NCBI GenBank assembly: GCA_013396995.1
Contig: VWZP01008110.1
Location: 688,163-752,162 of the forward strand
Source: Dicaeum eximium
Taxonomy: Eukaryota > Chordata > Aves > Passeriformes > Dicaeidae
Length of the DNA stretch: 64,000 nucleotides
Reading direction: 5' to 3'
Shown one piece after another: positions 49,567 through 60,800 of this stretch. Under the pieces are notes generated by a model, which did no database searches, had not been told where the DNA came from, and saw only the letters and a program-made list of their open reading frames with translations. Made by a program: the position numbers and the translations under genes. The first letter of the stretch is position 1; each line of letters starts with the position of its first letter.

Positions 49567-50270
49567 TTAGAGATCCCTGGATAGTGAAATATCCACACTA
49601 TATGCTAGCTGCTGGATACCATATTTTCTCACAGCCTCCTGTAATCTTGAACCAAAGCTTTCAAACTTCTCAGCCATTGTAGCCTGAGTCACGTCCAAAC
49701 TTTTATTAATATTCACTGAGCACTCATTAAGCAATTCTGGTGCGTCCAATATGTTAAACCTGTGCTTCCTGATGGGGAAAAGCAAAGGCTCCCAGGTCCA
49801 TCCCAGAGTAGTGGAAACAAACACAAAAGGGCTCATTCTGAACTCTGTCCCCTGAAGAGGATATAGGGAAGAAGCAACGTTTATACCAGCACAGATGATG
49901 TGAAGGCCCTGACAGTGCCTTTTGACAATGATGTGGCTTGCACAACAAGATGGAGTTGTGCTTCCAGATTTTATCCTAAAAATATGCATAGATGCAGATA
50001 TGTCTACAAGGCAGAGAATGGCATAGGCAAGGCCTCCAGCCCACAAGAAGCAAATGAATTGGGGGTATTCCCTCATCCTCATCAGCAAGTCCCCCAGATA
50101 TACTGGAACTCCCCAGGCCAGCAGATACCAATATCTGCACAGCTGAGCAGGCAGCAGCAACTTCTCCCAGGTAATCTGGGAGAAGTCAGAGGCCACTAAA
50201 GCAGCTTGTGCTGGGTGACAGTGTCCCTTACCTGTACAGGGCTTGGTGAGATCCTCCCAGCCTTGCAGTC
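49567..50270 (-). CDS. unidentified open frame, possible terminal exon
   Basis: A minus-strand frame stays open for 843 nt (50409 down to the TAA at 49567), among the longest here, with vertebrate-like codon choice (many CTG, CAG, GAG, AAG). No ATG opens it; the first in-frame ATG comes about 40 codons after the GTG at 50196. A natural start is therefore a splice acceptor: a strong pyrimidine tract ends in cag at 50271. From there the frame reads LQGWEDLTKPCTG and onward. Two hydrophobic stretches follow (CRYWYLLAWGVPVYLGDLL and FICFLWAGGLAYAILCLVDI, roughly residues 20-38 and 47-66 counted from the GTG). The C-terminus is polar and helix-like (ATMAEKFESFGSRLQEAVRK). I recognise no family. 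Alternatives are a retrocopy, a decayed gene or a chance frame in a GC-richer patch. Confidence 0.33.
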
Positions 50271-50324
50271 CTGAGGAAGAGCAGAGGAGGGATAAGCTGA
50301 GAGGAAGAGCAGCCCCCGAAGCAT
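50232..50324 (-). other. alternative first-exon candidate with signal-like start
   Basis: In another minus-strand frame an ATG at 50324 opens 31 codons starting MLRGLLFLSAYPSSALPQDC. They end exactly at a strong donor (TGTACAG then gtaagg, boundary 50232/50231). The first 18 residues resemble a short secretion signal. Upstream, 50325-50400 is GC-rich with CpGs, as near a promoter. This reading competes with the terminal-exon reading of the same bases; both cannot be right in one transcript. Confidence 0.18.
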
Positions 50325-50409
50325 TGCAGGAGCAGCTGGCACAGCCTGCGAGGGCAGCGAGCTGGGGTTCAGCAGCTGAGAGACGGCTGAGCTCTCGCCT
50401 GCAGAGCCA

Positions 50410-52724
50410 TCAAAAGCACCATTCTTAGCTGGCAGCGTTGTTTATTGCAGCTGCCCCAGGAGATCATCATTATTTGTTTTATCAGCCTCTTGGATAGCTG
50501 TGTGGTGAGGGCTCTGTGCAGGGGGAAACTTCACTGCATTAAGAGTAGTCTCAGGACATGGGGACTTTCAGGCCTCCACCCCTCAGTCTGGGGTTTGCAC
50601 AGCCCCAGCCTGTGGGGACACCAAGCAGGAGCAGCATCTCAGGGCTCTGGACCCATCTGCAGGGAGGGCTTTGCCCTGCTCTTGGTGCCAAGAAGGCTCT
50701 ATGGCAGCTGCAGTGCTCAGTAAGGGGCCTGGTGAGGGATTTCCCTCATACCAGGGAGCAGAGGGTGGATTGTGTTGGTTTTACTGCGGTGTGGAGCTGG
50801 CAAAGCAGTATAAAGATACAGGAACACAGGGAAGGATTAAGGCCAATGGACTGCAGCTCCCTGCCTTCCTCCAGAGACAACTTGGAGCCCATCAAAGGTA
50901 TTAAATCTGAGGAGTCACTGTAGATACACACACTGAGCTCTTTTTTCTGAGGCCTGCTTGCCTTGGTGTCCTGAGATCATCCTCCATCTATGGGAAGGTG
51001 TGGGAAGAAGGAACAGTGGATAATTTGAAGACCTCTTCAATCAGTGGCATTCCCTGCTCCTGACTGGCCTCTCTGCCTACTAACCCAGCTCCATGAGACT
51101 GAACCCATTACTCCAGATGACTGGCACTTACAATAAATAGAGGGAAAATCCAAAGCCTACAGAGAAGATCTGGATAACAGACAGCACCATATACAAACAC
51201 AGAGCCCTCTTCCCTCTTAATTCTGGTCTGTGCTTTTTCTGCTTAACACATTCCTTGTTGCAAGGAGAACACGTTCTGACAATTGAATAGTGAAAGCAAT
51301 TAGAAACAGAATTAATTGATGAAATTAAAGCCCTGCTTTCCTTATGTTTGTCATATGACTGCAAATATTGTCACTCCCATTAATATTAATTAATATAATT
51401 ATCAATGTTTCTAATCCCTACACATTTTGTTTAAAAGTTACTCTTAGCTCAAGAATATAATTGTTAAGTCGTGGAAATGTTAAGTAGCAGCTAAGCAAGT
51501 CCAAAGAATTAATAGCAAACTGTAGTTTATCCAGGGATTAGACTTTTAGCAATACATAATCACCTATTCATGTGTTCATCCACATAAAATACCTTCCATC
51601 CCTCACTACACTTCTGCCTACTTGTCCTTGTGCACCGTTTTCAAGAATTAAAAAAAAAAGATAGTAGGTAAATATTCTGTGCTGTCACACACTGTTCTTC
51701 AAGGTAAGTCACCGCACCAAGAGTTCTGTACCCACACCTGAGACTAATGTCAAGGTCAATTATCTTGGGCTGAAAGCCCTAATGCAGGATACTTTTGTGA
51801 TCAGAATAATCTGTGTAACACTGCAAAGCCTTTGTTTTGGAGTCGAGCAAAGCAATTCCTCTCTCTCCCAGCTTCCCCACTCATCATCTCTCATTTGGAA
51901 TGTCCCAGATTACTGGAAAAATCCAAAGGACTGTCCTGCCATGCTGCTGCCAGCTGAGCAACTTCTCCTGGCAGGTACCACCAGCACTCTGAGGGCACAG
52001 GGCTTGGAGCAGAGCCTTCCCTGCCGCCTGCCCAGTTCCTTGACAGACACTCAACAACTCCTGCCTGGCAGAGCAGGCAGCAGTGCTAGGTGCAGTATTA
52101 ATCAGCTCTTTTGGAAAACAGCCAAAGTGCTTTAAAGGCCTTTGTTGTAGGGTAGAGGGGCTTTTCTGCTAGAAGAGAATAATGTAATCATTTTGCTATT
52201 AATTTTTAATTGTATGTTGCTCTGCATTATTACCAATCTATACTGATTTTCCTGAGAGAAATGGGGATGCTGTGCAAGTGGTTTCTGTTAGGAATGCTGT
52301 TGGGCCACGATGGAAAAGAAGTGACAGAAAAAAGCTGTACTTCAAAGTTACTGCAGTCAGCTGCTGCTCTCTATTCCTACAAGGTATCACATTATATACT
52401 TATAAAATGTGTGAGCTTAAGAAGATTCATGGAGAACTGCCACAGTTTTTCCCTGTTGTCAGGGGATTTTCTTTGCTTGTTTTTTGTGGGAATTTGTTTA
52501 TTTTCTTTTTTTTCAATGGCCATCCTTTGTAAGGAAAAGTTACTTCTGAGAAATCTTTTGCAAACAAATTAAACTTACTGATGTGGATGAAATCAGTATC
52601 GAGAGTAAGAAATACATTAATTCTTCTCAGAAGACAATTTTTATCAAAAATGTTAAAATGCAGCCCACTGATACAGTTAAAACTTTCTGGTAGAAACATA
52701 ATTGTATCACTCACTTGTGCCCAC
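50410..52724. other. non-coding DNA between exon-like segments
   Basis: GC-richer near 50410-50900, then AT-rich. No convincing exon is recognised. If the minus-strand segments around it belong to one gene, this is intron. Confidence 0.45.
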
Positions 52725-52984
52725 TCACAAATCCTTCATTTCATCTAAGAGAAAACTGGCCATGAGGGGACAGGAAATCTTTAATCTGCTTTTCTCCATT
52801 TCTTCAAATATCTGGTTCTTATCAACCTGCATCGAACATGAGCGACACAAAACCCTCATGTCCTCCAGTTCATAAAACAAATGCAAACAAAGCACAGACA
52901 CGTCTCTGGTGTGAGATGGACTGAGCACAACAGAGTATTGCATAGCAGCAAGGCTGCAAAGCACTTCTGAAAAGGCAGCACTGG
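52725..52984 (-). CDS. exon-like segment, unidentified protein
   Basis: A good acceptor (ttgatttcttcttcctgaatttgcag, ending at 52985) precedes 260 nt in which one frame stays open to a TGA at 52725. The translation is rich in Leu, Cys and Met and alternates hydrophobic and polar residues like packed helices (AAMQYSVVLSPSHTRDVSVL, then LEDMRVLCRSCSMQ). It ends in a charged tail (CPLMASFLLDEMKDL). Codon choice is vertebrate-like. A possible internal donor follows ATGCAG (gttgat, near 52828), so it could be an internal exon. The frame needs a phase-1 upstream exon, which the exon-like segment at 53544-53720 does not supply. A helical-repeat protein is conceivable; no family is recognised. Confidence 0.25.
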
Positions 52985-53543
52985 CTGCAAATTCAGGAAG
53001 AAGAAATCAATTAGACCAAGAAACAAGTTATGTAAAAAAATCTACACTCTGTCACTGACCTAAGTATCAGGAGAAGGGCAAAAGTGGCCCTTCATCTGTT
53101 CCCCCAATATTTAAATATTATCCTTTGTAAAGAAAAATCATGGCTTTTTTTTTTCTCTTGAATCCCTAGTACTAATTATGTATTTCAATGTAATACTATT
53201 TGTATTATACAATATCCTATAATGTATAATTCCTATAACAAATCAAACTTTGACAAATATTTTTATAACTATATATTAATGTATTAATAAAATAAACATG
53301 AATAAATATACAGTCAGCTTAAATAGCCAAATACTACTATGTGTTAAAAATAATTTTATTTTTGGACAGATATTCAAGGTTAACCATAATTTTTTGGACA
53401 GATGAGAAATTCTGGTAAGAATTTCCAAAGTTTGCACCTAATTCAGTTGAATTAGCTTCAAAATAGAGAAATCGATTATTTGATGTAGAAGAATTAGACA
53501 CATTAAATTTTCAGTTAAAAAAAAATACCCAGAAATTTTCTAC
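52985..53543. other. AT-rich non-coding DNA
   Basis: Strongly AT-rich, with many TAATA and ATAAA strings. One 63-bp piece (about 53062-53124, minus strand) has splice-like ends, but all of its frames contain stops, so I do not call it an exon. Confidence 0.5.
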
Positions 53544-53720
53544 CTGGCCAGTTCTAAACTGCGGTTTTAGTCCTGGCATAAGCCCATGATCATCAGTGAA
53601 AAATGTGCCTTTGCCTTCTCCATGTCCAGCTGCAGGATCTCCAGGGGTGATTCAGGAAAGCTCTGAAACATTCGCAGTAAGTCCAGTAAGCACTTTCCCA
53701 AATAGTGATTCTTTCCTGAA
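53544..53720 (-). pseudogene. exon-like segment with in-frame TAA
   Basis: The 177-nt segment has a good acceptor (cctattttggccccag) and donor (GGCCAG then gtagaa). One frame gives 50 helix-like residues with strongly vertebrate-like codons (SGKNHYLGKCLLDLLRMFQS, later SPLEILQLDMEKAKAHF), then TAA at 53567-53569, then seven more sense codons to the donor. A single C-to-T change from CAA would explain the stop, making this a disabled exon. Otherwise the TAA is the natural end of a protein. The match of both splice sites to a whole-codon length (177 is divisible by three) is suggestive only. No family is recognised. Confidence 0.25.
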
Positions 53721-54750
53721 CTGGGGCCAAAATAGGTCAAGTAAAGGGAAAGCCAAAAATGAAGCAACCTGCCCATAATTCCCCATCAAATTAGAGATTA
53801 AACTTCTTGCACAGTAGCCTCTTCTAGGGGGACTGCATTTATCATTCCAGGAATTAGTTTAATCTAGGCTTATTATTGCAAAACTTAATATACAGTATAT
53901 TATTAATTTGGATTATGCTTTTGCTTCAGAGCTTTGAAAAAAAAAATGACTGAAATTGCAATCACCTTTAGTAGGGAGGTTCTATTCCTCTGCCTATTTG
54001 AGATATTTCTTTCTATCTCCTGCACCATCATGTTTCAGTTCCTGAGAGCTGTAGATATTTATTCAGTGCCCTTCTATCTTGGCCATCACAAATAGCTCTC
54101 TGGTAACAAATCACACTCTCTGAGCATCATTTGCTACCAGAAAGGATCCTCAAGAAGCACATGCTCTGTGATACAGGATATCCCCTGCTTTGCTGTGAAT
54201 ACCATAAAGAATTTCACAAAATCAGCTTCCTTGCATTGAGAGGCTAAGAATACATCATCTTAGTAGTTTTACCACTTCTTATTGCCTGTTTAGGCTTCAT
54301 ACTTAGTCCCTACTCCCTGGCTCTTCAAATGAATGCTGCTACTTAAACAGAGAAGGGTATGTGCTTAGTGAGAGATTCAAGGATTTCAGCTATCAGTAGA
54401 GGTTTAATTATGTGCTGGTGGATGCTCAGGTACTATAACGATTGCTGTTGTATAAATTGCACAAAGCCGGCACAGAAGAGAGCACTCACAGCTCATCGTA
54501 CACTCTGCTCCTGCAATTTAGACAAAATAAAATGTAATGCATGGTATTAACTTGCATCTTCTTCTTGCCCATGTCATAACCGATCATATAATGTGATGTT
54601 ATTCCATGTCGTGTCATGGGTAACATGATGCAACACAATGTAACACTTCAGGAAATATTACTAAGCAAGGACTGATTCTTGTTAGCAGTTCAGAATGCAA
54701 GCCTCTGATCCAAACATGCTGTGGCTGATGGGAAGGCATCAGACTGGGGG
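53721..54750. other. non-coding DNA
   Basis: AT-rich sequence without a recognisable gene. At 54575-54650 there is an odd run of related short strings (catgtcat, catgtcgtgtcatg, catgatg, caatgtaac) that looks like a decayed tandem or palindromic repeat. Confidence 0.45.
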
Positions 54751-54849
54751 CTATGTTGGGCAAATGTTTTTCTTCTCTGACTTGGCCAGCAGATGTCCAT
54801 TTGTCAGGTTTGGGTTCAATTGAGATTTCTTTGTCACAAGCACCTTCTT
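54751..54849 (-). CDS. short terminal-exon candidate
   Basis: An acceptor (gctatttcttttacag, ending 54850) is followed by 33 codons in phase 0, including the TAG stop at 54751. They read KKVLVTKKSQLNPNLTNGHL and end LLAKSEKKNICPT. Codons are biased to AAG, CTG, GTG and AAC. A second frame is also open here and runs further (to 54614), so the choice of frame is not certain. No AATAAA lies close downstream. No family is recognised. Confidence 0.17.
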   Translation of the reverse strand, partial: KKVLVTKKSQLNPNLTNGHLLAKSEKKNICPT

Positions 54850-57800
54850 CTGTAAAAGAAATAGCAATTTTAAGGCAAGCCAAATGCTGAAAAGAAAAGC
54901 CCTTAGAAATACATAATAAATGTATATTAGTGAGACAGAAAATTGGAAAATGGCCACCTGCCAGCAGCCACATAAATTTTGGAGGCAATGCATTTTTCTA
55001 CCATTATGCATTATCACAGGAATTGCAAATATTTATTGAAAGTATTAAAATGGTGAGAATGTTAAATGTTTCCTTCAGTAGTGGAAATTCACAGTGCCAC
55101 ATAGAAGACAGGATATTCGGATACAATGTTTATTAAAATGATTTCATTTTATTAGGCTGTCGTACACAATAAATGTGCAGGTACAGTTAACAAAAGATCT
55201 ATTGTGGATACGGGAGATTTGTGAGTAACACTTCAAAAAAAAATCACTTCTGAACTCTATTCATATAAAAAGCATGCTACAAACTTTCATTAACTTCCTT
55301 AGAACCAATTATTTTCTGAGTTTATTTTCTTTTTCTGCCATCCATCCCCGTGTATTTTGTTAGTCAATTTGTTTACTCACATTTTAATGCTTAACAGGAT
55401 TAAATGCAGTTTATCTTTAATTTATATACAAGTAAGCTGAGTGTATATGTGGAGTGGGCAACAAAATATGACGATTATTTTGGGGTTCATTTACAGATCT
55501 AAACATGAATGACTATAATATATTGGGACCTCAGTATCTTTTCATGCATAAACAAAACATTATTAAAACATTGGTGGGAGCTCCATAATATTGAGAAGAA
55601 AATCACATTTTGCTTTTGCCCACACTTTCTGCTGGGTTTAATTACAGAGATTTTGCTTCTAAGGTTTTGTTGCAGCAAGATACAGACTCAGGCACACCCT
55701 GACAGGGTAACTTTGCTGGTTGGCTTTGCAGGACTTTGAGCCCCTTCCAGCAGCCCCTGAACACTGATGGGGACAGTGACATAATCCCTGCATAAACAGG
55801 AATCAGCAGTGAAAGGAAGGAGGGTGGCTCTTGCCCTCACAACTGAAAGTGTCCTCAAAATGGCTTCTAAAAGTTGTTTTTTTTTTTTCATTTAAGAAAT
55901 TAACAGAGAAATAAGAAACCAGTACTGAGGTTTTTTCTTACACAAGTGTACCTCAATTCCTTACAGTCCATTAAGGAAGAGGTGGGATTGGAGTCTATGC
56001 TGTAGGCAGGGGGTGAATAGATCAAAGTTACAAGATCTCAGATTTATGGAGAGTCTTATGCAAGCAAAAACCTGCCTCTGGAAGATAAAATTTCAGAAAT
56101 AAAGGATTTTTCTCTCTGCTTTTATATGGTGCAGTTTTATTCCTTTCTGACAAACACAGAGTGGTGGCAGGGGGAGTAACTTGCATGAAAAAACAGGTTT
56201 TTTGCCTTGATCCAGACAGTTTGCATGGATTGGTGGAATATCAGAAGTGGTGCATGGGATTTAACACAAAGGGTGTATGTTGGAGAGAGACCTCAGCCAA
56301 CCCAGAGACAGAGCCTGTCCTGCCTTTAGAGAGGCAGGTGTGACATCCTCTCCCTGCTGCAGTCAGAAACCAGCACTGGGACTGGCTCTGTCTAAAGCAT
56401 TTGTGGGATTCAGTCAGTGTAAAAAGAGGAGTCAGGACTCCAAGCAATGCAAACCCATTTGCTTGGCCAACCTTATTTAATATGAAGCATGTTTTATCTT
56501 GATTTAGGTGGTTGTTGTACTTTAATTAAAGAAATTATGGGAGGTCATTCTCATTAGTTTAGAAGAGTCCTCACAGAAGGGGTTTGCACTGATTTAACCT
56601 CAGGGTAAACTGGCACAACTTTTGCATGTAAATAGGATTTAACACTGGACACTCTGTGTGTAATCCAGCTCTTCACTCATGGCATTCAAGGAATACTTGG
56701 AATACTGACTGAAATAAAAAGATGATGATGATAAACTGGAGTCTTACCGTGAAATCTGTCAAATGATCTGTAGTGGCAGCCCAGAGCCTCTGCAGCAGTG
56801 GGGAGGGGACACCACAGGGCTTTCTGCTGGGGGCAGTGCAAGCAGCTCTGCCTGTCCCTGCATGGTGACACAAAGAGAGATTGGACTCAAATCCCACTGC
56901 TCATGTCTGGCCAAATGGAGGATGAGCTGAGGGGTAAAGAAACTGGGCAGCAAGAGGGGAAAGCAAGATGCTTCCCCACTAGCCAAGAAAGCCCTGCCCT
57001 GAGGCTGGAGCATGGCACAGGTGCGTGGTGGCAGCGGGGCCACCACTGCCATGGAAAAGACTTGCCATGAAAGGAAAAAAAGAAAAAAGGGAAAAAAGCA
57101 GCGGCATGAGAAGTGCCAACTGAATGGCGCTGTCTTTAATTGGTACCACCAAGGGCTTTGTGCGGTCAGCATGCTTTTCATGTTTATAATAGAATCCCCA
57201 AATTCGACTGATCTGAAGGGCATCTGACTGTTTTACATTAATCACAAGCTATACAGCAGAGGCTGAGAGCAAGTGGGCAGATACCCTGGTGGAGTAGCAC
57301 TAAGGAGTTCTCATTATAATCATCCTGCCAAATCAAAAGAAAAACCCTAAGGCTCCTAATAAAGGAGACCACTGGACTAAACAAATTGAACAAGTAGCTA
57401 GACGTGCATGAGTGTAAAACTACTGGTGTCAATCAGATTTTCCTGAGCCGCTCATTCTGCTTGGTTCTCCAGAGCACTCGCAGAAGGGACACAGGGACAA
57501 GGTGACACGTGCGTGCCAGCACAACCCCAGTGCTAGGCAGGCAGGTACAGGGGCACTTTGTGAAGCCACCTGCAAGGAGTCATTACTGAACACTTCTCAA
57601 ACTGATCCAGCACTAAGGAAAGGGGTGGTATGAATGAGAATCTCATCCACAGAGAGTATCTGAGCAGGCTTCCAGTCTCACTACTTCCATCGGTTCCAGG
57701 TCAGGAGAAATCAAAGAAAGGCCTTGGAACTCATAATTTTGTGTGTCTCTAGGACAGGAAAAAGGTTCAGTACCCTGGAAGCTTTGCCCACTTCTCACCT

Positions 57801-60800
57801 TCCTGCACCTGCTGAATGGAAGTCATTATATTAGTTATATTCCCTACTGGAAAGCAAAAAAAAAAAAATAGTGAAAAGGTGAGTCATTGCTTTCTGAAAA
57901 AAATGCAGCTGGCACTAGTGAAGAATCCACAGAAATGGTAGAATAAGAAAATTAGTACAGCAACCAGGGGGAGATGGAAAAACCAAGTTTCAATAGGAAC
58001 AGATGGATGAGGGATTGTGCACCTGAGGAATCAGGTGAAGGCATCAAAGGAGAGGTCTTATGGAGAGAAATTAATGTTGAAGAACTGATGGTTAAAACAC
58101 TGTCAGCTTTTGAAGTATTGGGAAATTTTCCCTATCTGCACCATGACTATTGTCACTGGCTCTGTCTCCTGTCACCTGAGTCTCCTGTCATCTGAGTAAT
58201 GGCAGCTTTGCATGGACGCTGCAGTCACCAGGGAAGAGGCAGAACTGGGGCTCCTCTTGCTGGTAATGTTTTGAGAAATTATTATTATTATTATTGTTAT
58301 TGTTACATGTAATTATTTTTTAGTTTGTTTCTCCTTTTCCTGTTTTGTTTTTCCTATTGCTTTTTTTTTTTTTTCAGTTCTACACTGTAATAAATCAACA
58401 TATAAATGTACTGCTTTATTTCCACCTGGAATGTTGGAAGACAAATAGTACAAAAGATGAGTTTGGTCATTTACCATATTGGTTTAGCATGGTAATACTG
58501 TTGGGGTTTTTTCATTTCTCATTTCAAGACTGTAAACAAATGCTGCAAGAACAGATCAAATACTCCCCTACCTAAGACAGTGCCTTGTGCAATGGAAACA
58601 TCAAACGTGTTTTTTGAAGGCCAAACTGCACCTCCTTTACTTTTTCATAGGGAAAACTCAGAATTTTGAATTAGCCTGAAATTTGAAACTACATTTTTGC
58701 CAAGCAGCAAAAGCAGATGCACCCTTAGCCACGCTAAATCACAAACACATACACACATGGAGATGAGGAAAATGCACATTAAATATGAAAAAGTATTCCT
58801 TTCAGGCAGAAGATAAACAACCCTACTACAAATTAGCTCTCGGCCCCGTCAGGTGTGAATCTCTCTTGTCAATACGTACCAAATTCCCTGAGATAGAACC
58901 ACATGGTCATGAATTTTATTTCTCTCCTGTTTAATTCCTAGTACCACTCTCCCTTGTGGATTTACTCAGGGATGATTTACAGTGGGAAAGGTGACATTAA
59001 ACACGTCATTGAGCATGCAAAGATGCTGCACTCAAAGCAGCATATGCTTGACTTTGTTAAAAGATGAATGCTGTCAACTCCACAGTGCCCACCAAGATCT
59101 GGCCTCCTTTTTCTTCCCAACAAACTTTGAGGAAGATGCAGACATGAGTCTTGACACTGAGAGAAATAGAAGTTAATGTATTCATGACATGATTTCACTT
59201 GCAGCCTGATTTAGCAATGTCTTGTCTAGTTTGGATCTGCTGTTACTTTTCCTAATTTACTCATTGCACAAAGAAAATAAATAAATAAGTGCACTATAGT
59301 CTTATTTATCCTTCTTTGGACATTTCTTTACCAGGCAGATGGTCAATTAGGAGCACTAAACAATGACACTGTTTTCTCTGTAAACATTTTTTTTCTAATA
59401 GCCTAACAAATGAGAATCTGTGCTGCCATAGTGCTGAATACCATCTTGACTTTCTAATTACAAAGAACTGTGTCTTGATAGTAACAATTACAGCTGTAAC
59501 AATAATGCTGGTACTTGAACAATGTAGTTGGAGGCAAAGTGCTTATCGGAATATTCACAAATAAAGGCTTACATTTATTCCAGTGCTGGAGATGGGAGGT
59601 TAAACAGTTGGGGGTGGGGAGGTGTAGAAGAAAGGTTGAAAACATTGGTTTAGTAGCTACAGATGTGAATTTGAATCCAATTACATGAAAAGCAAGGAGG
59701 GGCTGAAGCATGAAAATATGCTGTTTCCTTCTGTTTGGCTAATCAATAGGTTAAAGGGTTAGTAAAATTAACATGTTAATAACATTCATTTTGCTATTTA
59801 TGTACCGGTCATAGTATTTGCAGAGAATTATGTCTTGTGAGTAATCCACGTGTTATTATGCCTGCTTTTTCCCTTTTTCATCTGAAATGCTGAAATGGTC
59901 AGTATATTTTTTGCCCCCAGTGTGATAGAAATTAGCTTCTCAAGTCTCTAATTCACCCTACCTTTCGTATTTAGCTTCTTAAATCCAACCCATCCAAAGT
60001 TTGGGTGGGTTTTTTTTCTTTTTTGAATGCAAAGCTCCCCCTACCCCAAAGAAAAGGGGTAACACAGTCCCTGAGCTCAGCACAGATTCGTAACACTGAT
60101 ATCCCAGGGGAGCACATTGGCAACCAGGGTGTCAGAGTAGCATCTCAGAGGGAATGCATTCCTTGGAGGAAGCTCATCCTCCTGCTGCTTCCACCATCAT
60201 CCCTGGTGCCACAGGACCACCTGCCCTTGGCACTGCTCTGTGTCCACAAGCAGAGTGGCTTTTGCCTCCTGCTCCCTCCCTCACTCACGTTCCCACTGCG
60301 CTCCACCCGCTCTTAGAGCCGTAATTTAGCCCACACTTATTAATCAGTGCACATAATTTGTCTCTAATGCTGTCAATTTAAGATGGCAACCTGACTTTTT
60401 TTTGGAGGGGGCAGGGTCAACAATTTAATGAATCTTGTCTGCATTTTAATTCAGACCTAATAATCTGCCTCTGGCAGTTTTCTTAGAAAAGCACAAGGTT
60501 TTCCAGGATTTTCTTTCATCAAATCCAGCACAATGGGATGTTTACCCTCCTGCCTTGGATATGCTCAGCCCAGGGTAAGTCACACACAGACCTTCCTTAA
60601 TCAAACTGGGACATGGCCTGAATCTCCTGATTTGGCCTTTGAAGGGTTTTCATGGGGAGGAAGAAGAAATCTGGGGCTGTGCAGTCCCTCTTCTGCACAA
60701 ATTGGTGCACAGTTGTAGGCACAAAACCACAGACTTCCATGACTCACTGCCCCTCATGGAATAACTTCACAAATGGTCAGAACATCCAAGGCACAGGTCC

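Noticed and set aside
53062..53124. 63-bp minus-strand piece with splice-like ends between two exon candidates
   Set aside because: All three frames contain stops, and its length would not repair the phase mismatch.
56979..57245. 88-codon minus-strand frame (DALQISRIWGFYYKHEKHAD)
   Set aside because: The middle is a Leu/Phe run from a purine-rich tract, the acceptor is weak and a second frame is open over the same bases.
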